Shown here piece after piece: positions 57,203 through 64,000 of a DNA stretch of 64,000 bases. Position 1 is the stretch's first letter, and every line of letters starts with the position of its first letter. The notes under the pieces were generated by a model. The model ran no database searches, was not told the DNA's origin, and saw only the letters and a list, made by a program, of their open reading frames with translations. A program made the position numbers and the translations under genes. Origin of the DNA: VRUE01 sp963703895 (GTDB taxonomy: Bacteria > Actinomycetota > Thermoleophilia > Solirubrobacterales > 70-9); the NCBI GenBank assembly GCA_963703895.1, contig CAVPFX010000002.1, positions 372,001 to 436,000 on the forward strand, given 5' to 3'.

Positions 57203-57529
57203 GTGCCGACGGACGAGCAACTGGACGCCGCGATCGAGCGGCTGGCCGATGCCGAGCGGTTCGCCGAGGCGGAGCGGATCGTCGCCCGCGCCGCGCCGCA
57301 ACTGCAGAAGGTCCTCGCCGCGGCGCTCGCCGAGGGTGGCTGGTTCGGAGAGTCGCACGAGGCCGAGGCGCTGAAGGCCGCGACCGTGCCCAGCCCAGAG
57401 GAGCGGATCACCGCGGTGCGCTCGCTGCTCGCCGAGGAGGCGCGGATGGGAATGATGGTTGGAGTGGCCGTCGGCTGGGCACTTCATGAGGAGCTGAACG
57501 CAACCGAGAACGAAGAAGGAGAGCGCTGA
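57203..57529 (+). CDS. Small hypothetical helical protein
   Basis: A 108-residue, mostly helical, acidic protein. TDEQLDAAIERLADAERFAE and AERIVARAAPQLQKVLAAAL form paired helices, GGWFGESHEAEALKAA is a conserved-looking turn, and GMMVGVAVGWALHEEL is a short hydrophobic segment too weak for a sure membrane helix. The start is GTG 57203. It ends three bases before the MBL-fold hydrolase gene, so the pair is likely co-transcribed. I recognise no family. Confidence 0.65.
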   Translation: MPTDEQLDAAIERLADAERFAEAERIVARAAPQLQKVLAAALAEGGWFGESHEAEALKAATVPSPEERITAVRSLLAEEARMGMMVGVAVGWALHEELNATENEEGER

Positions 57530-57532
57530 GCG

Positions 57533-58249
57533 ATGGAGATCAAATTTCACGGCCATTCGTGCTTCGAACTGAGCGAGGGCGAGACCAGGGTCCTGATCGA
57601 CCCGTTTCTCAAGCCCAACAACCCCGCCGCCGTGACCACCGGCGAGGAAGTCGATCCCACCCACGTCTTCATCTCCCACGGCCATGCTGACCACATCGCC
57701 GACGCGGTTGGCGTTGCGACCCGCACTGGCGCTGAGTGCGTGGCGATCGTCGAGATCGCGAACTGGCTCGAAGAGCAGGGCGTGGAGAAGGTCTACGACC
57801 CAAACCTCGGCGGCACCGTGCGCTTCGACTGGGGTTGGGTGAAGCTGGTCCCCGCTTGGCACACCAGCACGCTTCCTGGCTCGGCCGAGGCCCCCTTCAG
57901 CCCGACGTCGGGCACCGTCATCGGTACCGCGGCCGGCCTTCTCGTCAACCTCGGCGGTGTCACCGTCTACCACGCCGGTGACACCTGTCTTTTCAGTGAC
58001 ATGAAGCTGATCGCCGAACGCAACCCGGTTGACGTCGCCCTGCTGCCGATCGGCGGCCATTACACGATGGATCGAGATGATGGCGTGGTCGCGGCGGAGC
58101 TCGTCGGCGCTGGCACCGTGATCCCGATGCATTTCGACACCTTCCCCCCGATCAAGACGGACACGGCGGCGTTCAAAGCGGAGGTCGAGGAGAAGACTTC
58201 CTCGTCCGTGGTCGTGCTCGAGCCGGGCCAGTCGCACACGACTGGCTGA
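57533..58249 (+). CDS. UPF0173-type metallo-beta-lactamase-fold hydrolase
   Basis: A 238-residue MBL-fold protein of the UPF0173 / YtkL-like metal-dependent hydrolase group. FHGHSCFELSEGETRVLIDP is the family N-terminus, VFISHGHADHIADAV is the His-x-His-x-Asp-His metal motif, and LVPAWHTS, VTVYHAGDTCLFSDM and VIPMHFDTFPPIK give the remaining ligands. The natural substrate of these enzymes is not firmly known. The last codons and stop lie in the 16-bp palindrome upstream of the second R2-like gene, so control of that gene could touch this one. Confidence 0.85.
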   Translation: MEIKFHGHSCFELSEGETRVLIDPFLKPNNPAAVTTGEEVDPTHVFISHGHADHIADAVGVATRTGAECVAIVEIANWLEEQGVEKVYDPNLGGTVRFDWGWVKLVPAWHTSTLPGSAEAPFSPTSGTVIGTAAGLLVNLGGVTVYHAGDTCLFSDMKLIAERNPVDVALLPIGGHYTMDRDDGVVAAELVGAGTVIPMHFDTFPPIKTDTAAFKAEVEEKTSSSVVVLEPGQSHTTG

Positions 58250-58257
58250 CCAGCCAG
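58242..58257. promoter_or_regulatory. 16-bp palindrome upstream of the second R2-like gene, putative operator
   Basis: CTGGCTGACCAGCCAG ends 49 bases before the ATG at 58307 and spans the stop codon of the MBL-hydrolase gene. It is identical to the palindrome at 6215-6230 read on the other strand. A second inverted repeat, GCTCGGAC/GTCCGAGC, lies between it and the start codon. Confidence 0.6.
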
Positions 58258-58306
58258 GCCGCTGCTAGTCTCGCTCGGACCGCCGTCCGAGCCGAGGAGA
58301 GCAGCG

Positions 58307-59233
58307 ATGGGAACGACTGAGGCATCCGGAACCGAGACGCGGACCGAGCGCGCCGACTTCCAGGCGACCGCCGATCCGGCCCTGAACGAGGCAGCCGACC
58401 GCACTGGCGAGATCAAGCTGCTCACCTACGAGGAGCTCTACCTGCTCTGGGAGCGCCAGCAGTGGCAGACCCAGGAGCTCGACTTCAGCCGCGACCGCGA
58501 GGACTGGAACGAGCGCTTCGACGACGAGGAGCGCTTCCAGCGCATGTACGGGCTCTCCTCATTCTTCATCGGCGAGCAGAAGGTGGCGGAGGAGCTGGGG
58601 CCGATCATGCGCGCCGCGCCGACCGAGGAGCAGCGCATCTTCCTCTGCACCCAGATCGCCGACGAGGCCCGCCACGTGCGCTTCTTCGAGCGCTTCTACC
58701 GCGAGGTCGGCGTGCTCGAGTCAGACCAGCTCTCGGAGATGCTGGTGCAGACCTCCGAGCACCTCAACGAGAACTTCGGTCGCCTCTTCGACGAAATGCT
58801 GAAGCAGCGCACTGACAGGCTCTCGGCTGAACCGGAGGACACCGAGGCCCTGGTCGAGGCGGTGACGATCTACCACATGGTGATCGAGGGCATGCTCGCC
58901 CTCACCGGCCAGCACTTCATCATGGACTACAACGAAAGCGAGGGGACGCTTCCGGGCTTCGTCGCGGGCTTCCAGAACGTCGCCCGCGACGAGCATCGCC
59001 ACGTCGCCTTTGGCTCGGTCTTCCTGCGCGAGAAGGCGCGTGAGGACGAGCGTTACAAGCGGGCGATCCAGCGCACGCTGGAGGAGTCGCTGCCGGTGGC
59101 CGACGGGGTGCTCTCACCGCCCTGGGCGCCGCCGGACGAGGACTACGAAGTCTTCGGTTACTCGCTCGCCGACACGCGCAAATTCGCCGGCACGTGCCTG
59201 ATGCGCCGGCTCAAGGTAATCGGGCTGGAGTAA
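58307..59233 (+). CDS. Ferritin-like R2 diiron protein
   Basis: A 308-residue R2 / R2-like oxidase superfamily protein. Ligands with R2 spacing are Glu90 (FIGEQKVAEE), Glu120 and His123 (DEARHVRFF), Glu194 (MVIEGMLAL), and Glu229 and His232 (RDEHRHVAF). It aligns through its length with residues ~10-300 of the protein at 4878-6161 but lacks the SCP2-like domain. The ATG follows GAGGAGAG. No radical-transfer C-terminus or R1 subunit gene is seen, so an oxidase or oxygenase acting on a lipid-like substrate is more likely than nucleotide reduction. An identical palindrome before both genes suggests shared control. Confidence 0.82.
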   Translation: MGTTEASGTETRTERADFQATADPALNEAADRTGEIKLLTYEELYLLWERQQWQTQELDFSRDREDWNERFDDEERFQRMYGLSSFFIGEQKVAEELGPIMRAAPTEEQRIFLCTQIADEARHVRFFERFYREVGVLESDQLSEMLVQTSEHLNENFGRLFDEMLKQRTDRLSAEPEDTEALVEAVTIYHMVIEGMLALTGQHFIMDYNESEGTLPGFVAGFQNVARDEHRHVAFGSVFLREKAREDERYKRAIQRTLEESLPVADGVLSPPWAPPDEDYEVFGYSLADTRKFAGTCLMRRLKVIGLE

Positions 59234-59244
59234 GGCCCCGCGAG

Positions 59245-59268
59245 CGCTGGCCACTTGACTGGCCGGCG
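59245..59268. terminator. Hairpin between convergent genes
   Basis: CGCTGGCC (59245-59252) pairs with GGCCGGCG (59261-59268), with one G-T wobble and an eight-base loop. It lies between the stops of the R2-like gene and the sigma-factor gene and has no T run on either side. Confidence 0.4.
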
Positions 59269-59280
59269 AGCGCCCGGGCT

Positions 59281-60798
59281 TCAGTCTTCGGCGGGAGCTT
59301 CGCCGCCGCCCGAGGAGGCGGGCGGGGTTTCTTCAGCCGGCGCGGGATTTTCCGCCGGCGGCGCGGGCGGAGGTGCGGTTTCGGTTGGCGGGGCCGTGGC
59401 TACTGGCGGTTCCGTGCTCGAACCGGTGCCGCCGACGGTGACGACGACGGTCCCGGTGCCGGCCCCCGCGGGAGCGCCGGCGACCCCATCCGAGGGCGTG
59501 GCGCCGTCGATGCCGGCCTCTGACTGCTGCGTGGCTTCGGGTGCTTCGCTGCCGCCGGTTGCGCCTTCCGTTTCCGCTGAGGGCGATTCGACAACCACTT
59601 CCTCCGGGATGTCGGCCGCGACCGGAGCCGGTTCAGCCGGGAGCGGCGCCGGCTCGACTTCAGCCGTTATGGGAGGGGCGACGACGACGGCGCTCTGGGC
59701 GGGCGCAACCGCGACCTGCGGACCCTGCTCAACGGTGCGCGAGATCGCCGCGGGCGGGTTCGCCTGCGGGTGTTCGGTCTGCTGCTTGACCTCGACCGCG
59801 CCGGCGGTGATCACCGCGGCGGTGACGACGCCGGCAACGGCCTTGGTGCCGATCGCACCGCCGACCGCGCCGATGCCGCCGGCGGCGCCGCCGGAGCTGA
59901 GCGCCGCGCCGACGCCCCCGACCGCGCCGGCCCCGGTGGCGCCAGCGCCCGTAGCGGTCGCTGCCCCCCCGGCGCCAGCACCTCCTCCCAGGCCAAGCTT
60001 GGATGCGATGAAGCCCTTCAATGCGACGAGGGGGCCGACCGGCACGAGCGCGGCGAGCACCTTGTCGTTGGAGCGGAGCTGGGAGCGGAAGTCACTGCAC
60101 TCCTCGCAGTCGCGGACGTGGCGGCGGACCGGGCCGGAGAGCTTGCGCAGGCCCTCGGCGGCCTCGGCGAGGTCGATCCGGACCTCGCCGCAGGTCAGCT
60201 GTCGCGCTTGGCTGGCCTCGGCGAGTGAGATCCGCGCCCGCACCAGCAGCGACTTGACTGAGGGCACGCTGGTCTCCATCGCCTGGGCGATCTCCTCGTA
60301 GGACATCGCGTCCATCTCGCGCAGCAGAAGTGCCGAGCGCTGGGTCTCGGGCAGCTTGCCGACGTCGGTGAGGAGCTGGCGGAACTCCTCACGGTTGTGG
60401 ACCTTCTCCGCTGTGGAGGCGGCCTCGACTTCGGGCACCATGTCCATCGATTCCTGCGCGTCGGCGGTCGGTTTGCGCAGGTGGTTGAGGCAGCGGTTGC
60501 GGGCGATCCGGTAAAGCCACGGGCGCAGGTTGATCTCGCGCTCGTCGGCCAGCATCGCTTTGTAAGCGTTGACGAAGACCTCCTGCAGGACGTCTTCGGC
60601 GTCCTCGGTCGAGCCGAGCATCTGGCGGCAGAAGCCGAGCAGGCGCCCCTGGTAGCGGTCGACGATCGCCTCGAAAGCGCCGGGGTTGCCGGCCCGCGCC
60701 ATCGCGATCAGGTGGTCGTCGCCTTGAAGCTTGAGCAGCGGAGAGCGGCGGGCGAGGAGTCCGCGGCGACTGGCATGTGTGAGAGCTGAAGCCTCCAA
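59281..60798 (-). CDS. ECF-type sigma factor fused to a zinc-finger, membrane helix and extracytoplasmic tail
   Basis: A 505-residue fusion. Residues ~25-195 are an ECF sigma factor: FEAIVDRYQGRLLGFCRQML and EDAEDVLQEVFVNAYKAM (region 2), then LPETQRSALLLREMDAMSYE and SVPSVKSLLVRARISLA (region 4). Residues 200-237 resemble an anti-sigma zinc finger with Cys203, His227, Cys231 and Cys234. A Gly/Ala-rich stretch leads to a membrane helix (~316-336, KAVAGVVTAAVITAGAV). The last ~165 residues are Pro/Glu/Thr-rich and would lie outside. The start is TTG 60798 with GGAGG six bases upstream. It would have its own inhibitor and anchor in one chain, so release by proteolysis or direct sensing is possible. 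Confidence 0.85.
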   Translation of the reverse strand: MEASALTHASRRGLLARRSPLLKLQGDDHLIAMARAGNPGAFEAIVDRYQGRLLGFCRQMLGSTEDAEDVLQEVFVNAYKAMLADEREINLRPWLYRIARNRCLNHLRKPTADAQESMDMVPEVEAASTAEKVHNREEFRQLLTDVGKLPETQRSALLLREMDAMSYEEIAQAMETSVPSVKSLLVRARISLAEASQARQLTCGEVRIDLAEAAEGLRKLSGPVRRHVRDCEECSDFRSQLRSNDKVLAALVPVGPLVALKGFIASKLGLGGGAGAGGAATATGAGATGAGAVGGVGAALSSGGAAGGIGAVGGAIGTKAVAGVVTAAVITAGAVEVKQQTEHPQANPPAAISRTVEQGPQVAVAPAQSAVVVAPPITAEVEPAPLPAEPAPVAADIPEEVVVESPSAETEGATGGSEAPEATQQSEAGIDGATPSDGVAGAPAGAGTGTVVVTVGGTGSSTEPPVATAPPTETAPPPAPPAENPAPAEETPPASSGGGEAPAED

Positions 60799-60920
60799 GC
60801 GAATCCTCCGTAGAACCAGGGAAGGCGTTTGTCTTCTAGCTCAAGGACACCGTAGCAGCGAGGTAGTTGCGGTCCCTCGACAGTTTTTAGCGCGGATTTA
60901 GAAACCCAAAAGCAACAAAA

Positions 60921-61007
60921 TGCCCGGGGCGGGATTCGAACCCGCAAGCCCCCCAGTGGGGCAGCGCCTTTTAAGGGCGCCGCTTTTGCCAATTTCGCCA
61001 CCCGGGC
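60921..61007 (-). tRNA. tRNA-Leu (anticodon TAA)
   Basis: An 87-base class II tRNA on the minus strand. The acceptor is GCCCGGG with CCCGGGC and discriminator A; the anticodon stem is GCGCC/GGCGC with loop CTTAAAA, giving TAA with a normal T33. A long variable arm (GCCCCACTGGGGGGC) is typical of leucine tRNA, and the T arm is GCGGG-TTCGAAT-CCCGC. No CCA is encoded. Confidence 0.95.
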
Positions 61008-61047
61008 AGGGGCGATGGTAGCCGTCGCGTGCCTATAGGCTCAAACA

Positions 61048-62658
61048 ATGGAGCACGGCGGGAGGATCGTCGCGAAAGCGCTGAAATCGAGGGGCGTCAC
61101 GCACCTCTTCACGCTTTCTGGGGGACACCTGTTCTCTATATACGACGGCTGCAAGGCCGAGGGCATCGAGATCGTCGACGTGCGCCATGAGCAGACGGCG
61201 GCCTTTGCGGCCGAGGGATTTGCCAAGGCGACGCGAAACGTGGGCGTCGCCGCTTTGACGGCGGGCCCCGGCGTGACCAATGGGATCAGCGCGATTGCCG
61301 GAGCGCAGGCCAACGGCTCGCCGATCTGCGTCCTGGGCGGTAGGGCGCCGGAGATGCGCTGGGGGTCGGGGTCGCTGCAGGAGTTCGACCACGTGCCCGT
61401 CGTCTCGCCGCTGGTCAAGTCGGCGGAGACGGTCAAGGAGCCGGGGAAGATTGGCGCCCGCACGGCGGCGGCGCTCGATCTGGCGCTGGCGATGCCGAAC
61501 GGCCCGACCTTCGTCGATTACCCGCTCGACGTCGTCTTCACCGAGGCTGAGGCCGGGATCCCGGCACCGGCCCAAGCCGAAGCTCAGCCCGCGGCTGGGG
61601 TTGAGGAGGCGGCGTCGTTGCTAGCCGGGGCTGAGCGGCCAGCGATCATGGCCGGCTCCGGTCTTTACTGGGGCAGGGGGGAGGGGGAGCTGCGGGCCCT
61701 GGCCGAGGCGCTCGGCATTCCGGTCTTCCTCAACGGACTGGGCCGGGGCTGTTTGCCCGCCGATCACGAGCTTGCCTTCAGCCGCGCCCGCGGCGCCGGC
61801 CTCGGCGGCGCCGACGTTGCCCTGGTGATCGGCGTGCCGCTTGACTTTCGCCTCGGCTTCGGCGCCAGCATCGCCGAGGAGGCGAAGCTGATCCGACTCG
61901 ACGCGGCAGCGAATGAGCTGACGGCCAACCGGGCGCCCCAGGTCGATCTGGTCGGCGATGTCGCCGCGAGCCTGGCGGCGATCCGCGAGTCGCTCGGCTC
62001 GGCCGGGCGCCGGACCGATTCATGGCTGGCCGAGCTGCGCAAGGTCGAGGAGGAGAAGCGCGCTACCGAGCAGGCTGAGCTCGAAGACGGCCGCTCGCCG
62101 CTGCATCCGGTGCGGATCTACAAAGAGCTGGGCGAAGTGCTCGAGCGCGATGCGATCGTCGTCGGCGACGGCGGCGATTTCGTCTCTTACGCCGGCCGTT
62201 TCATCGACACCTACCAGCCGGGTTGTTGGATGGACCCCGGTCCGTTCGGCTGCCTCGGTGCCGGGCCCGGACAGGCGATCGGCGCCAAGCTCGCCCATCC
62301 CGACCGCCAGGTCTGCCTGTTGCTCGGCGACGGCGCCTTTGGCTTTGCCGGGATGGAGTTCGACACGATGGCCCGCCACGGCCTGCCGGTCGTCGGCGTG
62401 ATCGGCAACAACGGCATCTGGGCGCTCGAGCACCACCCGATGAAGTTCCTCTACGGCTACTCGGTGGCGGCCGAGCTGCGGCCCGAAACGCGCTACGAGC
62501 AGATGGTCGAGGCGCTCGGTTGCGACGGGGTCCTGGTGCGGGAACCGAGTGAACTGCGGCCGGCGCTGGAGCGCGCTTTCGGATCTGGCAAGCCAACCTT
62601 GGTCAACGTCCTCACTGACCCAGAGGTCGTCTACCCGCGCAAGTCGAACCTCGCCTGA
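61048..62658 (+). CDS. Thiamin-diphosphate-dependent enzyme (acetolactate synthase-like)
   Basis: A 536-residue ThDP enzyme of the acetolactate synthase / 2-hydroxyacyl-CoA lyase / oxalyl-CoA decarboxylase group. The cofactor-activating Glu48 is in VDVRHEQTAAFAAEGFAKAT; ALTAGPGVTNGISAIAGAQA is the next block; the central domain follows (RPAIMAGSGLYWGRGEGELR); and LLLGDGAFGFAGMEFDTMAR with GVIGNNGIWALE binds ThDP and Mg. No small regulatory subunit gene is adjacent, and catalytic acetolactate synthases are usually longer, so an acyl-CoA lyase or decarboxylase is at least as likely. TAGGCT ends six bases before the ATG, suggesting leaderless expression. Confidence 0.83.
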   Translation: MEHGGRIVAKALKSRGVTHLFTLSGGHLFSIYDGCKAEGIEIVDVRHEQTAAFAAEGFAKATRNVGVAALTAGPGVTNGISAIAGAQANGSPICVLGGRAPEMRWGSGSLQEFDHVPVVSPLVKSAETVKEPGKIGARTAAALDLALAMPNGPTFVDYPLDVVFTEAEAGIPAPAQAEAQPAAGVEEAASLLAGAERPAIMAGSGLYWGRGEGELRALAEALGIPVFLNGLGRGCLPADHELAFSRARGAGLGGADVALVIGVPLDFRLGFGASIAEEAKLIRLDAAANELTANRAPQVDLVGDVAASLAAIRESLGSAGRRTDSWLAELRKVEEEKRATEQAELEDGRSPLHPVRIYKELGEVLERDAIVVGDGGDFVSYAGRFIDTYQPGCWMDPGPFGCLGAGPGQAIGAKLAHPDRQVCLLLGDGAFGFAGMEFDTMARHGLPVVGVIGNNGIWALEHHPMKFLYGYSVAAELRPETRYEQMVEALGCDGVLVREPSELRPALERAFGSGKPTLVNVLTDPEVVYPRKSNLA

Positions 62659-62681
62659 GTTCGCAATCGATTCCCCAAAGA

Positions 62682-62755
62682 GAAACGACCGCCATCGCTG
62701 GCGGTCGTTTCAAGTTGGTCCCTCAGGACGGGCAGGGGTACGTCTTCAGGGACCA
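62682..62755 (+). terminator. Two tandem hairpins after the ThDP enzyme gene
   Basis: Hairpin one is GAAACGACCGCC (62682-62693) with GGCGGTCGTTTC (62700-62711). Hairpin two is TGGTCCCT (62716-62723) with AGGGACCA (62748-62755), with an inner GACG/CGTC pairing. The second is followed by GTTCTTATTT, a T-rich tail expected of an intrinsic terminator. Confidence 0.75.
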
Positions 62756-63041
62756 GTTCTTATTTAGTGGACTCAGACGGCGGGAGGCGCCATGATGCGG
62801 CAATCGTCTGGGTCCTTTTACCGGGCTTTCGGTGGTTTGCCCCACCTCTTTCCCGATGTGGCGATTATCTGCTCGCCTGTCCGATACGTCTAGCTGGCGG
62901 CTTGCCCACTACTCGTAATCGATGATGTCTACCCTACCAAGTTTTTGGGGTTCGACCGCTTGTTTAACCCAAATGTCCGGCTGGGCGAAACACGACTGTC
63001 CACATAGGAACACAGAATTACTACATATTGAGAATGCGGGG
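62756..63041. other. 286-base gene-free, structured stretch; candidate non-coding RNA
   Basis: No credible protein gene lies between the tandem terminators and the end of ppx. The stretch is visibly less GC-rich than the genes and holds several short inverted repeats: CAGACG/CGTCTG around a CGGCAA loop region, CCGGGC-TTTCGG, GGTGG-TTTGCC-CCACC and GGCGA/TCGCC. A gap this long between convergent genes is unusual in this compact segment. A small RNA, an attachment remnant or an unstructured spacer cannot be told apart from here. Confidence 0.4.
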
Positions 63042-63983
63042 TTATCCGCGCTCCAAAGCCGAAACAGCCGCGATTGCGGTGCCGTAGAGGATGTCGTGCT
63101 CGGAGACTTCGATCTGCTCGAGGGCAAATGCGCGCATTGTCTCGATCAAGATCACCACCCCGGCGACGATGTTAGGCGCCCTATCAGGGTGCAAACCGGT
63201 GATCTCTGCCCGTTTGGACAGTGGGGCGGAGGCCAATTGCGAGAGAAGTCGCTGGATCGTGCCGAGGGTCAGCGTATGCCCGTGTACTTGCTTGGGGTCA
63301 TAGGGCTCGAGGCCAATCTCGATTGAGGCCAGCGAGGTCGGCGTGCCGGCGACGGCGATGCCGGCCTCGGCGCTGGCGTTGGGCTGGTCAACGATCGCGT
63401 TCTCGATCAGGGCGCGCACGTCATTGGCGAGGGCCTCCAGTTCGAGCGTGCTGGGGGGGTCGTTGGAGACGTGGCGCTCGCTGTGGCGGACGACGCCGGC
63501 CTGTAGCGAGGTGTGGAAGGCGACCTCCTCGCCGGTGCCGACGATCAGCTCGGTCGAGCCGCCGCCGATGTCGACCACCAGGGTCGGCACGCTGGGCGAG
63601 TTCTCGCAGGTGGCGCCGAGGTAGGTGAGCCGCGCCTCTTCCTCGCCGTCGAGCACGCGGGCCGAGAGGGCGAAGCGCTCGCGCAGCTCGGCGACGAAGG
63701 CGCTGCCGTTGGAGGCGTCGCGGACCGCGCTGGTCGCGATCGCGTCGATGTGCTCGACCCCGTCCTCGCGGCAGATCGCCACGTAGTCGGCGATCGCCGC
63801 GCAGGCGGCCTCGATCGCCTCGGCCGAGAGTTGCCCCGAGAGGTCGACCCCGCGGCCCAGCCGAGTCACCCGGCTCTGCCGCTCGACCTCGGTCACCCGC
63901 CCCTCGGCGACGTCGGCGATCAGCAGCCGCGTCGAGTTGGAGCCGATGTCGATCACCGCCACTCTGTGGGAGCCCGCATCCAT
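63042..63983 (-). CDS. ppx: Exopolyphosphatase / guanosine pentaphosphatase family protein
   Basis: A 313-residue Ppx/GppA-family phosphatase of the short actinobacterial type, which removes phosphate from polyphosphate or pppGpp. VAVIDIGSNSTRLLIADVAE is the first phosphate loop, AIATSAVRDASNGSAF the family block with the conserved Arg, ARVLDGEEEARLTYLGA holds the catalytic Glu, and LVVDIGGGSTELIVGTGEEV is the second phosphate loop. AVAGTPTSLASIEIGL and GLHPDRAPNIVAGVVIL follow. The C-terminal helical domains of long Ppx are absent. ATG 63983 is used; GTG 63995 is an alternative four codons earlier, near the window edge. Confidence 0.9.
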   Translation of the reverse strand: MDAGSHRVAVIDIGSNSTRLLIADVAEGRVTEVERQSRVTRLGRGVDLSGQLSAEAIEAACAAIADYVAICREDGVEHIDAIATSAVRDASNGSAFVAELRERFALSARVLDGEEEARLTYLGATCENSPSVPTLVVDIGGGSTELIVGTGEEVAFHTSLQAGVVRHSERHVSNDPPSTLELEALANDVRALIENAIVDQPNASAEAGIAVAGTPTSLASIEIGLEPYDPKQVHGHTLTLGTIQRLLSQLASAPLSKRAEITGLHPDRAPNIVAGVVILIETMRAFALEQIEVSEHDILYGTAIAAVSALERG

Positions 63984-64000
63984 GCCCGGCGGCACTCTAG

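Noticed and set aside
62756..63041. A cyclic-di-GMP or cobalamin riboswitch
   Set aside because: The minus strand has GGGGCAAACC and a GAAA segment reminiscent of a cyclic-di-GMP motif, but the rest of the consensus is missing and no gene follows in the right orientation.
62922..63326. A 134-residue plus-strand protein overlapping ppx
   Set aside because: Most of it is antisense to the conserved ppx coding sequence and it resembles no family.

Overview
The window is a compact, high-GC bacterial chromosome segment. It has many GTG/TTG starts, short intergenic gaps, many 1-4 base stop/start overlaps, and two tRNA genes without an encoded CCA. The gene content (LytR-CpsA-Psr protein, two-gene ABC exporters, PucR regulator, zinc-ribbon FmdB, short MetG) fits Actinobacteria. 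The secreted protein at 38326-40524 ends in a Ser/Lys/Cys-rich Ig-like domain that I associate with Thermoleophilia (Solirubrobacterales). That placement is an inference; no rRNA is present to confirm it.

Layout. 1-3258: the end of an MMPL transporter and an amidase, separated by a long hairpin repeat (family A). 3259-4815: a small, lower-GC islet with a four-fold 105-bp repeat protein and a coupled DUF2335 membrane protein. 4878-8084: lipid-related genes on the minus strand, including a ferritin-like R2 diiron protein fused to an SCP2-like domain and an acyl-CoA synthetase. 8177-11848: a frameshifted PRC-barrel gene, FKBP lipoprotein, AlkZ-like winged-helix protein, toxin-antitoxin pair, VOC protein and an unknown gene. 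11859-20015: glyS, FmdB, LCP protein, ROK kinase, rsmI, metG and an ABC exporter. 20021-26925: second family-A hairpin, FMN dehydrogenase, tatD, rsmA, ispE, a DedA-PAP2 fusion and a PucR regulator. 26934-32207: tRNA-Gln, HNH nuclease, HdeD-like protein, glmU, prs and a GDPD. 32240-38243: ABC exporter, DUF6159-like protein, frameshifted aarF, rplY, pth and an enoyl-CoA hydratase. 38326-44745: a secreted beta-helix protein, GMC oxidoreductase, deacetylase and FAH-family enzyme. 44784-55321: mfd, parvulin, eno, FtsB-like protein and a GT-C membrane protein interrupted by in-frame palindromic repeats, followed by small proteins and a nuclease. 55393-63983: class I aldolase, rhomboid-like pseudoprotease, MBL hydrolase, second R2 protein, a membrane-anchored sigma/anti-sigma fusion, tRNA-Leu, a ThDP enzyme and Ppx.

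Most genes are core housekeeping: translation (glyS, metG, rsmI, rsmA, rplY, pth, two tRNAs), envelope precursors (glmU, ispE, LCP, FtsB-like), central carbon metabolism (eno, aldolase, prs), and repair or transcription (mfd, sigma factor). The least ordinary signals are nucleic-acid structures. (1) Family A is two ~115-bp hairpins with conserved inner arms and fully compensated outer stems. (2) Three GC-rich palindromic insertions sit in one membrane-protein gene; two of them show compensatory changes while coding for a similar peptide. (3) An identical 16-bp palindrome lies upstream of both R2-like genes, 52 kb apart. (4) pth appears to start at CTG. (5) An ECF sigma factor is fused to a zinc-finger and membrane anchor.
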